Of a stretch of DNA of 64,000 nucleotides, positions 1 to 8,593 are shown in pieces. The translations under genes were made by a program, and so were the position numbers. Positions within the stretch are counted from its first letter, which is position 1. The number at the start of each line of letters is the position of its first letter. The notes beneath the pieces are model-generated. The model saw only the letters and a program-made list of their open reading frames with translations. It made no database searches and was not told the DNA's origin. The stretch comes from Glaciecola amylolytica (GTDB taxonomy: Bacteria; Bacteroidota; Bacteroidia; Flavobacteriales_D; Crocinitomicaceae): positions 124,001 through 188,000 of the forward strand of contig CP034120.1 of NCBI GenBank assembly GCA_003856375.1. The letters run 5' to 3'.

Positions 1-1896
1 AAAATCTCGACTATCAAACAAACTACTTTGACTCAAATTAATAACTTGATCAATAAGTTCAATTGCAAGGTTTGGCGAATAATCTATTAATTCCTTGGCC
101 TTTTGAATTAACTTTTCCGGGTAACCTTCGTAAAAATCTCTGTTGTTATTCAACAAGAGTTTGCTGGTAAGTGAAATAAAGTTCTTAGGGTCATTTATTT
201 TAAGGATCAATTCCTTTATTGTCCAATCATTTCCCATAAGAACATTGTCTTCTTGATTTTTTCTGGGGATAATATTATAAGCGTAATCAAATTCCTTCAG
301 AATAAAGTCAATACTTTCATCAATTCGTTTGGAGTCATTTATTAATCCTAGAATCCGACTATTTATTAACCGATCAGACTCTGATTTAAATATATCAATA
401 ATTCGCGGAATGATTGTAAGATCATTATCATAGTAATTTATTTCCTTAATTGATTCGATAATCTCAGACTTTATGTTTAATGGTTCAGTTTGAGATGTTA
501 GAATAACAAAGAAATGATTTAACAGTTCCACCAAATCTAAATGTTCAAACTCTTGGATTAATTCAAGTGCTGAAATACGAATTCGGAAATGAGCATTTGA
601 ATCTATTATATAATTCAAAAGAAAATTGAAGTTTTCAATACTATCTCCAAATCGTGCAAGATTGGAGATGTTGGCTTCTGAGTTATTAATCCACAACGTT
701 GTATTAACACATTCTGAAATGAAGAAGTCCTGAAAAACTTTGTTGCGAAATTTTGAAACTCTATCAAGATCTGCTTGGAAAAGTACTTCTGTGTTGTTTA
801 TAATTAGCCATTGGATCAATTGATCGTAAACTGGATCCTGTTCTGATAATAAGTTTAGAAGAAATGTAACTGTATTTGTAAGTGAAGGATGAATTTTTTC
901 AACATCATTTAATTTAATGGTCGAAAGGATTTCTTCAAAGTTCCTCTTCGAAAGGAGCTTTGCAACGAAATATTCTTGGTATTGTCTGTGAATGAATCTA
1001 AACCCTTTTGGAATTGTATTTGATTCGGTAATGAATGGATATTCTATAAATTCACTGTAATCGGCTGGTAATATAGAATAGAGATCTTCTTCTGAAGTTT
1101 GGTTTGATTGCATTAACTCATTTACTAATGCAGCTTTACTTACGTTATTTAATAGTTTGGGTTTCTCAATTATATACTCTCGTATTTTTTTTGTTTTGTG
1201 TTTTTCTATAGAATTGTCTATGATTACTTCCCAGATATCAGAATTATTTGGAGGTAGAGACCTTTGTGATAAATAATAGTTAGCTATTAAATCTACAAAA
1301 AATGGAGTTTCCAAGAAGCTTTCAATTTCTTTTAGCTCATCAAGTGTAAGGTTTAACCCATATTTATTTTTTAAAATTGAAACTGATTGAGTATGGGATA
1401 GATTTTTCAAGAATAACTTCTCAAAATTGGGTAGTGAGACTAAGTTTTTAAAATAAATATTTGTTCTACAGCTAATAACATATTTTATGTCTAATAACTC
1501 ATATTTTGCAATAAATATTGAAAATGCAGAGATAAAATCTTGTATTTCAGCGATTTCATCAAGACCATCAAGAAGAAATATTATTTTATTGAAATTCTTC
1601 CAGTCATCAATAAGTATTATATCTTCAAAGAGGTTGTTTTTTCTAAAGTTCTTTAAATTTAATCCAATTGGAATACGCCCCGTAATGGCTTTAGAGTCCC
1701 ATAAAATTTGAAATAGATTGCTTAATTCTTTGGATTTCCCAATACCTGGATTTCCAAGAAGAACAATTCTGTCATGCGAATTTGTGTATTCCTCTAGAGT
1801 TTTTCCTTTCTCAAATTCCATGAAAAATTTCGGATTTGCAGACTCGTTTTCCGAATCATAAAATCTTGGCTCATAATAATCAAGATTACTCATCAT
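1..1896 (-). CDS. NACHT-type STAND NTPase, C-terminus cut by the window edge
   Basis: An uninterrupted reading frame of 632 codons runs from ATG at 1896 off the left edge. Residues 48-55 (GNPGIGKS) are a Walker A, 108-115 (LLDGLDEI) a Walker B of the NACHT form, and SCRT at 142-145 fits the sensor-1 arginine region. FIHRQYQEYF at 301-310 matches the conserved block in the winged-helix part of NACHT proteins. The rest, from about 330 on, is helical and Leu/Ile/Asn-rich, as expected for a HEAT-like sensor. There is no N-terminal effector domain: the ATPase begins almost at once, so the effector is probably the phosphoesterase encoded upstream, whose end overlaps this start by 11 bases (translational coupling). 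NACHT proteins of bacteria are known for anti-phage sensing; that role here is inference. The sequence is visibly AT-richer than the housekeeping genes that follow. Confidence 0.85.
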   Translation of the reverse strand, partial: MMSNLDYYEPRFYDSENESANPKFFMEFEKGKTLEEYTNSHDRIVLLGNPGIGKSKELSNLFQILWDSKAITGRIPIGLNLKNFRKNNLFEDIILIDDWKNFNKIIFLLDGLDEIAEIQDFISAFSIFIAKYELLDIKYVISCRTNIYFKNLVSLPNFEKLFLKNLSHTQSVSILKNKYGLNLTLDELKEIESFLETPFFVDLIANYYLSQRSLPPNNSDIWEVIIDNSIEKHKTKKIREYIIEKPKLLNNVSKAALVNELMQSNQTSEEDLYSILPADYSEFIEYPFITESNTIPKGFRFIHRQYQEYFVAKLLSKRNFEEILSTIKLNDVEKIHPSLTNTVTFLLNLLSEQDPVYDQLIQWLIINNTEVLFQADLDRVSKFRNKVFQDFFISECVNTTLWINNSEANISNLARFGDSIENFNFLLNYIIDSNAHFRIRISALELIQEFEHLDLVELLNHFFVILTSQTEPLNIKSEIIESIKEINYYDNDLTIIPRIIDIFKSESDRLINSRILGLINDSKRIDESIDFILKEFDYAYNIIPRKNQEDNVLMGNDWTIKELILKINDPKNFISLTSKLLLNNNRDFYEGYPEKLIQKAKELIDYSPNLAIELIDQVINLSQSSLFDSRDF

Positions 1897-2968
1897 TCAA
1901 TTTGTTAAATGTGCTAAAATCCAATTCGTTAGAAGAATTGTGTCGTTGTTTTATTTTCATTAATGGAATTGGAGAAAATTTTTGGCCATGACTAGTATCA
2001 GTATCTTCATTAAAACGAATTGAGGGATAATCGTATTTTCTAAAATGTATGTTTGAGATCGAATTTGTTGTCAAGTCAAAATCAAAAATTTGATAACCTG
2101 GTTGAAAATCTGCAATGACTTCATCTGGTTTGTTTAATGCAGCTCTAACCCTAAAACCATCGCAATTGTTTAAAGTGTTTTTATAACTTACCAATTTATT
2201 TTTATGGTAGTGTCCATAAAGGAAAATATCAATTTCTTTATTGATTAAAATACGTGTAATCTCTTCTTCTTCAATAAAATTTTCTAAGGAATGATGGAAA
2301 AGACAAATGTTTAAATATGTGTTTTGTCTTTTCAGTTGGGTTAATCCATTATGTAATTGATTATAACCAAAGTAATGTTTGTCGTTTTCGCCAACAAATT
2401 TTCTTGATTTACATCTCCAAGAGTCATTTACTAATATGAAACCGATTTTTTTACTGTTGTAATCATAAGTGAATGTTGATTCATTTTCCGAAAATAAATA
2501 ATTCGAATTGTCATTATGAAAATCCCTCTCAAAGTCTTTAAAAGCTTTAATTCTTGAAGAATGTTTGAAAGAATTTAGATTATCAGATAAAAATGTATTT
2601 ATATTTTGATCATCAATGTCGCGTGAAAGATTATTTTCATCAAACCAAGAAATACTCTTCTCATCAATATCATGATTCCCAGGAATAAATATGAATTTTT
2701 TTGAATCAATTTGAAGACCTTGAGCAATCGGCAAAATGAATTCTTTTTTGAAAATTTCGTAGGGATTTTCGATGCTTGAAAACTCAGGCATTTCCTTTAA
2801 AGAATGCCCGCCCTTGTCCACTAAATCTCCAGTTATGGCAATGATGTCTATTGGTATATCTTTGTGAAAGTTAAGTAAGTCTAGAATAATTGCATCCTTG
2901 AAATTATTTCTGAACTCATTTAAATTACCTTTTGATAAGTGAATATCGGATAGGTGAACAATTCTCAT
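1886..2968 (-). CDS. Calcineurin-like metallophosphoesterase paired with a NACHT ATPase
   Basis: A 360-residue protein with the full set of two-metal phosphoesterase motifs: D8-x-H10, GDLVDKG at 47-53, GNHD at 97-100, a histidine pair at 225-226 and GHYH at 252-255. No signal peptide or membrane segment is seen, so it should act in the cytoplasm. Substrates of the superfamily include nucleic acid ends, cyclic nucleotides and phosphoproteins; the sequence does not say which. A C-terminal arm of about 80 residues follows the catalytic domain and may contact the partner. It is the first gene of a two-gene operon: its stop overlaps the start of the NACHT ATPase, which argues for a common job, possibly as effector nuclease or nucleotide phosphodiesterase (inference). 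The next gene to the right, acnB, is divergent and unrelated. Confidence 0.9.
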   Translation of the reverse strand: MRIVHLSDIHLSKGNLNEFRNNFKDAIILDLLNFHKDIPIDIIAITGDLVDKGGHSLKEMPEFSSIENPYEIFKKEFILPIAQGLQIDSKKFIFIPGNHDIDEKSISWFDENNLSRDIDDQNINTFLSDNLNSFKHSSRIKAFKDFERDFHNDNSNYLFSENESTFTYDYNSKKIGFILVNDSWRCKSRKFVGENDKHYFGYNQLHNGLTQLKRQNTYLNICLFHHSLENFIEEEEITRILINKEIDIFLYGHYHKNKLVSYKNTLNNCDGFRVRAALNKPDEVIADFQPGYQIFDFDLTTNSISNIHFRKYDYPSIRFNEDTDTSHGQKFSPIPLMKIKQRHNSSNELDFSTFNKLNDE

Positions 2969-3260
2969 TTGAGCCTAAATAGTAATTGGGTTAATCTCAT
3001 TTAAAACGCTATAAACTACGATAAAAATAATCAAAAAGTATCGAAGAAAACAAGAGTATATTCTTTAATAATCATTGGTTTAATTTAGAACCAATCTGAA
3101 TAATCTGAAACTACACTTTCTTAGCAAACTTTGTGTTTTAAATTCAATTGCTTTTGGCTAAATTCGCGCATCGAATAAATTGTTAAAAAACAACTTTCAA
3201 AACGAATGGTTTCGATTTAAATACGAATCCATTCATTAGTGAAAAGCAAGACTTCCTTTT

Positions 3261-6032
3261 ATGAATACCTATCAAGAATACATCCAAGAGATTGAAGAAA
3301 GAAAAACGCAGGGACTTCACCCAAAACCTATCGATGGTGCTGAGTTGGTGATCGAAATCGTTGAGCAAATTAAAGATTTAGATAACGCAAACAGAGAAGA
3401 TTCTCTTAAGTTCTTTATTTATAACACACTGCCGGGAACGACGAGTGCTGCCGGTGAAAAAGCGAAGTTTCTAAAAGAGATTATTCTCGGAGAATCGGTT
3501 GTAAAAGAAATTACACCAGCTTTTGCTTTTGAGTTATTGTCACACATGAAAGGTGGACCTTCAATTGGTGTTTTGCTTGATTTGGCTTTAGGAAACGATG
3601 TTTCTATTGCAACGGAAGCTGCAAATGTGTTGAAGACACAGGTTTTCCTTTATGATGCGGATACGGATCGCTTGAAGGAGGCGTTTAAAAATGGAAATGT
3701 ATTTGCCAAAGAGATTCTTGAAAGTTATGCGAAAGCTGAGTTTTTCACGAAACTTCCGGATGTGGCTGAAGAAATTAAGGTTGTTACATTTATTGCCGGT
3801 GAAGGAGATATTTCAACGGATTTACTTTCTCCGGGGAATCAGGCTCACTCACGTTCAGATCGCGAGCTTCATGGTAAGTGTATGATTACTCCTCAGGCAC
3901 AAGAGGAAATTAAAGCATTGCAGGTACAACATCCGGACAAATCTGTGATGTTGATTGCTGAAAAAGGTACGATGGGTGTAGGTTCATCCAGAATGTCGGG
4001 AGTAAATAACGTGGCACTTTGGACCGGAAAACAAGCTAGTCCGTATGTTCCATTCGTAAACTTTGCTCCGATCGTTGGAGGAACAAACGGAATTTCTCCG
4101 ATTTTCCTGACAACTGTTGATGTGACTGGAGGTATTGGTTTGGACTTGAAAAACTGGGTAAAAAAACTGGATGTAAATGGAGAGCCTGTTCGTAATGAAA
4201 ATGGTGATCCGGTTCTGGAAGAAGCATACTCGGTTGCTACGGGAACGGTGTTGACAATTAATACAAAAACGAAAAAATTATACAACGGCGATAAAGAGTT
4301 GATTGACATTTCTAAGGCGTTTACTCCTCAGAAAATGGAATTCATCAAAGCCGGTGGGTCATATGCGATTGTTTTCGGTAAAAAGATTCAAACATTCGCT
4401 GCAAAAACATTGGGAATCGATACTCCTCTGGTATATGCTCCGTCAAAAGAAATTTCTGTTGAAGGACAAGGTTTGACAGCAGTAGAAAAAATCTTCAACA
4501 GAAATGCTGTTGGAATTACGCAAGGGAAAGTATTGCACGCTGGTTCGGATGTTCGTGTAGAAGTAAACATCGTTGGTTCGCAAGATACAACCGGATTGAT
4601 GACTGCTCAGGAATTGGAATCGATGGCTGCAACAGTTATTTCACCGATCGTTGATGGTGCATACCAATCGGGTTGTCACACGGCTTCGGTTTGGGATAAA
4701 AAAGCGCAGGCAAATATTCCGAAACTAATGAAGTTCATGAACGATTTCGGTTTGATCACTGCCCGTGACCCGAAAGGTGTTTATTTGTCCATGACAGATG
4801 TAATTCACAAAGTTCTGAATGACATTACAATCGATGAGTGGGCAATCATTATTGGTGGTGACTCACACACAAGAATGTCGAAAGGTGTTGCTTTTGGTGC
4901 TGATTCAGGTACAGTTGCTCTTGCTCTTGCTACCGGAGAAGCTTCCATGCCGATTCCGGAATCAGTGAAAGTGACCTTCAAAGGAAGCATGAGCGAATAT
5001 ATGGATTTCCGTGATGTGGTTCACGCTACGCAAGCTCAGATGCTTCATACTTTTGGTGGAGAAAACGTATTCCAGGGTCGAATCATTGAGGTTCATCTGG
5101 GAACGCTTACAGCTGATCAGGCATTTACGTTTACCGACTGGACTGCGGAAATGAAGGCGAAAGCTTCTATTTGTATTTCGGAAGATGATACCTTGATCGA
5201 ATCACTGGAAATTGCGAAAAGCAGAATTCAGATCATGATTGATAAAGGAATGGACAACGAGAAACAAGTTCTTCAAGGATTGATCAATAAAGCAGATAAG
5301 CGAATCACTGAGATTAAATCGGGCGAAAAACCTGCTTTGACTCCGGATGCAAACGCGAAATACTATGCGGAAGTGGTTGTTGATTTGGATTTGATTGCTG
5401 AACCAATGATTGCTGACCCGGATGTAAACAATAAAGACGTTTCTAAACGATACACACACGATACCATCAGACCGCTTTCTTTCTACGGAGGAGAGAAAAA
5501 AGTAGATCTTGGATTTATCGGTTCGTGCATGGTTCACAAGGGCGATATGAAAATCCTTGCTCAGATGTTGAAAAACGTGGAAGCACAAAATGGGAAAGTA
5601 GAATTCAAAGCTCCGTTGGTTGTAGCTCCACCTACGTATAATATTGTAGACGAATTGAAGGCTGAAGGCGACTGGGAAGTATTGCAAAAATACTCCGGAT
5701 TCGAATTCGATGATAATGCTCCGAAAGGAGAAGCACGCACGAAGTACGAAAATATGTTGTATTTAGAGCGTCCGGGATGTAACCTATGCATGGGGAATCA
5801 GGAAAAAGCAGAAAAAGGAGATACGGTAATGGCAACTTCAACACGTTTATTCCAAGGAAGAGTCGTAGAAGATTCCGAAGGTAAAAAAGGAGAATCCTTG
5901 CTTTCATCTACACCGGTTGTTGTTCTGTCAACAATCCTGGGTAGAACTCCGACAATCGAAGAATACAAAGTAGCAGTAGAAGGTATCAATCTGACAAAAT
6001 TTGCTCCTTCTCATAAGCTGTTGGCGAATTAA
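3261..6032 (+). CDS. acnB: Aconitate hydratase B (bifunctional aconitase/2-methylisocitrate dehydratase)
   Basis: AcnB interconverts citrate and isocitrate through cis-aconitate in the TCA cycle; family members also hydrate 2-methyl-cis-aconitate. The 923 residues have the AcnB order, with a HEAT-like N-terminal domain before the swivel domain (roughly 170-400). The three 4Fe-4S ligands can be placed at C756 (GSCMVHKG) and C840 and C843 (GCNLCMGNQ). The protein is about 60 residues longer than the E. coli enzyme. The start is the only ATG near the frame's beginning, about 20 residues ahead of recognisable sequence. It is a single-gene unit ending in a strong hairpin terminator. A second, AcnA-type aconitase lies 2.6 kb downstream. 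Confidence 0.97.
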   Translation: MNTYQEYIQEIEERKTQGLHPKPIDGAELVIEIVEQIKDLDNANREDSLKFFIYNTLPGTTSAAGEKAKFLKEIILGESVVKEITPAFAFELLSHMKGGPSIGVLLDLALGNDVSIATEAANVLKTQVFLYDADTDRLKEAFKNGNVFAKEILESYAKAEFFTKLPDVAEEIKVVTFIAGEGDISTDLLSPGNQAHSRSDRELHGKCMITPQAQEEIKALQVQHPDKSVMLIAEKGTMGVGSSRMSGVNNVALWTGKQASPYVPFVNFAPIVGGTNGISPIFLTTVDVTGGIGLDLKNWVKKLDVNGEPVRNENGDPVLEEAYSVATGTVLTINTKTKKLYNGDKELIDISKAFTPQKMEFIKAGGSYAIVFGKKIQTFAAKTLGIDTPLVYAPSKEISVEGQGLTAVEKIFNRNAVGITQGKVLHAGSDVRVEVNIVGSQDTTGLMTAQELESMAATVISPIVDGAYQSGCHTASVWDKKAQANIPKLMKFMNDFGLITARDPKGVYLSMTDVIHKVLNDITIDEWAIIIGGDSHTRMSKGVAFGADSGTVALALATGEASMPIPESVKVTFKGSMSEYMDFRDVVHATQAQMLHTFGGENVFQGRIIEVHLGTLTADQAFTFTDWTAEMKAKASICISEDDTLIESLEIAKSRIQIMIDKGMDNEKQVLQGLINKADKRITEIKSGEKPALTPDANAKYYAEVVVDLDLIAEPMIADPDVNNKDVSKRYTHDTIRPLSFYGGEKKVDLGFIGSCMVHKGDMKILAQMLKNVEAQNGKVEFKAPLVVAPPTYNIVDELKAEGDWEVLQKYSGFEFDDNAPKGEARTKYENMLYLERPGCNLCMGNQEKAEKGDTVMATSTRLFQGRVVEDSEGKKGESLLSSTPVVVLSTILGRTPTIEEYKVAVEGINLTKFAPSHKLLAN

Positions 6033-6052
6033 TTAGTCGTAATAAAATATGA

Positions 6053-6095
6053 AAGCCCCGGTTCCCGTATGTACGGGATCGGGGTTCTTTTGTTT
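6053..6095 (+). terminator. Intrinsic terminator of acnB
   Basis: A GC-rich inverted repeat (GCCCCGGTTCCCGTA paired with TACGGGATCGGGG, one small bulge) with a two-base loop, followed by a T-rich run (TTCTTTTGTTTT), starting 20 bases after the acnB stop. Confidence 0.88.
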
Positions 6096-6195
6096 TAAGC
6101 TAACCCTATTTAACTCAATAGATACTACATTACGCATTTTCGCAGCAAAAAAATTCATTAAATACATTTCCTTTGAAATACTAACTATTTAATGA

Positions 6196-7443
6196 ATGAT
6201 GAAAAAAATTGTAACCTTCTTAATGATCAACCTGTGTTGTAACTTGTCGTTCTCACAAACAAACTGGACTCTTATACATAACGATACCTTATACTATCGA
6301 TACGATGACGTGTTCTTTTTAGACGATCATGTAGGTTGGGCTGTCAACGGTGGTGGTGGTTCTGTGTTTAAGACAATAGATGGCGGTGAAACCTGGGAAT
6401 TGAAGTTTCAAACTGCTTATTATTTAAGAAATATTGAATTCCTGAATGAAAACATCGGTTTTTTGGGAACGCTGGACAATAAATTTTATCGTTCTACTGA
6501 TGGTGGGGATACGTGGGATTCAATTACCATTTCACCAAATCCACCCGCTGTATGTGGCTTGGATGCTGTGGGTAGTTCAACGATTTACGGATGTGGTGCT
6601 TATTTTTCTGCTTCACCAAATGTTATAAAGTCGATTGATAGTGGAGTTACTTGGGAATATATTGACATGTCAGCTTATGCAACCGGGTTGGTTGAAATTC
6701 TGTTCATTAATGAGCAATTGGGCTATGTCTCGGGTAAAAGCAGTACGGGAGGAATCATTCTAAAAACCGAAGATGGCGGAGTTAGCTGGACGGAGATTTA
6801 CAATTCTCAAACTCCGGGTGATTATGTGTGGAAATTACAATTGCTTGAAAACAATACACATATTTACGGATCTATTCAGTCAGAAGTATCAGGTAGATTG
6901 TTGAAGTCTGCTGATTCTGGGAATACCTGGGAAACAAAACCATTTATTGATAATATGGTACAGGCTGTTGGATTTATTACGCCGGATCACGGTTGGATGG
7001 GTGGGCATACAACTGGGTTTTATGAAACTACAGATGGTGGTGATACCTGGAGTTCGTTACTTGTCGGAAGTAATTTGAACCGGATTTTTGTGATTAATTC
7101 CCATCTGGCATACGCTTCTGGTGGAGGACTGTATAAGTATGGATACAGTACCTTATCAACAGGAATAGCAGAAGATAAGCCGAAAGATGCATTGTCTGTT
7201 ACCATCAATCCAAATCCATTTTCAGAAAAACTGAATTTTTCGATTGAGTTTCAGTATGCAGATCATTTGGTTGCTGAAATCTATGATGCAAGTGGGAAAT
7301 TGTTGAAGGAATTACTCAGTGATAAAGTGGGCAAGGCTCAGAAAAAGAATTATTCAGTCGATTTTCCTTATTCAGCCGGTAAATACCTGTTGAACATTCA
7401 CACAAACAACGGGCGCCGGTCTTTTACTGTCGTTAAGTTGTGA
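6196..7443 (+). CDS. Secreted Asp-box/Ycf48-like beta-propeller protein with T9SS sorting domain
   Basis: 415 residues beginning with a signal peptide (lysines, hydrophobic stretch, SFSQ cleavage region near residue 21). Six Asp-box motifs of the form S/T-x-D-x-G-x-T/S-W are visible (KTIDGGETW, RSTDGGDTW, KSIDSGVTW, KTEDGGVSW, KSADSGNTW, ETTDGGDTW), the hallmark of BNR/sialidase-type and Ycf48-type propellers. The last 80 residues are a type-A T9SS C-terminal domain (starting INPNPFSEKLNF, ending SFTVVKL), so the protein should be exported across the outer membrane. No sialidase catalytic residues were identified; a structural or binding role is more likely than enzymatic activity. A start at the second Met is equally possible. 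Confidence 0.85.
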   Translation: MMKKIVTFLMINLCCNLSFSQTNWTLIHNDTLYYRYDDVFFLDDHVGWAVNGGGGSVFKTIDGGETWELKFQTAYYLRNIEFLNENIGFLGTLDNKFYRSTDGGDTWDSITISPNPPAVCGLDAVGSSTIYGCGAYFSASPNVIKSIDSGVTWEYIDMSAYATGLVEILFINEQLGYVSGKSSTGGIILKTEDGGVSWTEIYNSQTPGDYVWKLQLLENNTHIYGSIQSEVSGRLLKSADSGNTWETKPFIDNMVQAVGFITPDHGWMGGHTTGFYETTDGGDTWSSLLVGSNLNRIFVINSHLAYASGGGLYKYGYSTLSTGIAEDKPKDALSVTINPNPFSEKLNFSIEFQYADHLVAEIYDASGKLLKELLSDKVGKAQKKNYSVDFPYSAGKYLLNIHTNNGRRSFTVVKL

Positions 7444-7462
7444 TTTGGCGGATTTGGATAAT

Positions 7463-8383
7463 TCAAATTGCAGGTATTGAATCAGATTTAATGCTCCACG
7501 AAGTTAAATTACCTCTAGTATCGTGATGGAATTCCCCTATAATATTGCCTTTCTCATCATAGAAAAACCATGTTCCTGATTTGAATCCATCGACAACTTT
7601 TCCTTTCAGTCTGATTTTACCGCTTGGATAACGATCCAGAATTTCCATCGTACCCGAAGATATTTTATAGGATAATCCATTTCTGAAAGAAATAAAAGTC
7701 AATCGATCAGTTTCATATTTTTCTGTGCACCAATCTTCTTTTAAACCTTTGAAGCCACTTCTCCATGTTTCAACTTTAAGTCCATTCTTATAAAAATGTT
7801 GCGCATATAAAGTTCCATCTTCATAAGCCCAATAATATTCTCCATGGTTCAATCCGCTTTTGGATGATGAACGATGTTTTAATTGACCGTTTTCAAAAAA
7901 ATTCATTTGAAGATTGGAACTATCTGTAAAATCATTGAAATAATAGTCAGTCATTCCCTTTTTGGTGTAATGAATAGTTTTTAAAAACTTATTGGAGCCT
8001 TCCTTGGTTCTATATAAAAAACCACTTTCGTCATAGTAGGACGTATGGATATTTGAATCAAAATCATTAAAAAACACATCCTCAATTCTTTTTTGACCAA
8101 GTGAGTCGAAATAGGACCATTTCTTTACTAATCTTGAATTTTTGACTTCTCCCATTAGTCTAATCAGGTTAGAAATAGAATCTACAAAACAATAATTTCC
8201 ATCAGGTAACCCCGAAATAAATCGGTTATAAATGAAATCAACAGATTCCCCAAGTTCCGTTTCATATTGTCTATAATCGTGATCTAAGTGGAATTGGGAA
8301 TGAAATTTTGCTTTGACTGTATCCTGGCTCCAACAAGTCATAGCAGTTGAAAAAAAAAGAATGAAAACGATTTGTTCTTTCAT
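7463..8383 (-). CDS. Exported MORN-variant repeat protein
   Basis: 306 residues with an N-terminal export signal (hydrophobic stretch ending TCWSQD). The body carries several MORN_2-type repeats, short beta units of the pattern G-x-L/I-K...Y-x-N/D-G-x, such as FFENGQLKHRSS, YWAYEDGTLYAQHFYKNG, RYPSGKIRLKG and WFFYDEKGNIIGEF. Such repeats are common in Bacteroidota envelope proteins, including the YwqK family, and usually mediate binding; no enzymatic motif is seen. It converges on the preceding T9SS cargo gene (20 bases between stops) with no clear terminator. Function unknown. Confidence 0.75.
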   Translation of the reverse strand: MKEQIVFILFFSTAMTCWSQDTVKAKFHSQFHLDHDYRQYETELGESVDFIYNRFISGLPDGNYCFVDSISNLIRLMGEVKNSRLVKKWSYFDSLGQKRIEDVFFNDFDSNIHTSYYDESGFLYRTKEGSNKFLKTIHYTKKGMTDYYFNDFTDSSNLQMNFFENGQLKHRSSSKSGLNHGEYYWAYEDGTLYAQHFYKNGLKVETWRSGFKGLKEDWCTEKYETDRLTFISFRNGLSYKISSGTMEILDRYPSGKIRLKGKVVDGFKSGTWFFYDEKGNIIGEFHHDTRGNLTSWSIKSDSIPAI

Positions 8384-8593
8384 TGGTTGAGAATTAGCGT
8401 AACTGATTAAGGTGCGAATTACACCGTCTTCTTATGAGTAAATGTTGGGTGGCTTAAATTGTTACAAAATAGCAAGCTTCGAATAAAAATCAATCTCAAT
8501 CCCTTCATCGAAAAAATCTATGTATTTATAAGAATTATTTAGAACATCTAATTTTTTAAATGCTTAAATTTATACATAACCAAAATTTATGAA

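Noticed and set aside
3130-3166. Possible acnB promoter TTTG...TAAATTCG
   Set aside because: Spacing of 25 bases is outside the usual range and the -7 box has a mismatch; not listed as a feature.
3183-3368. 61-codon minus-strand frame overlapping the acnB start
   Set aside because: Overlaps the first codons of acnB in antisense; no family feature; shadow frame.
7463-8383. MORN-type protein as a toxin-antitoxin component (YwqK label)
   Set aside because: It has an export signal and no partner toxin next to it; the database label often reflects repeats only.
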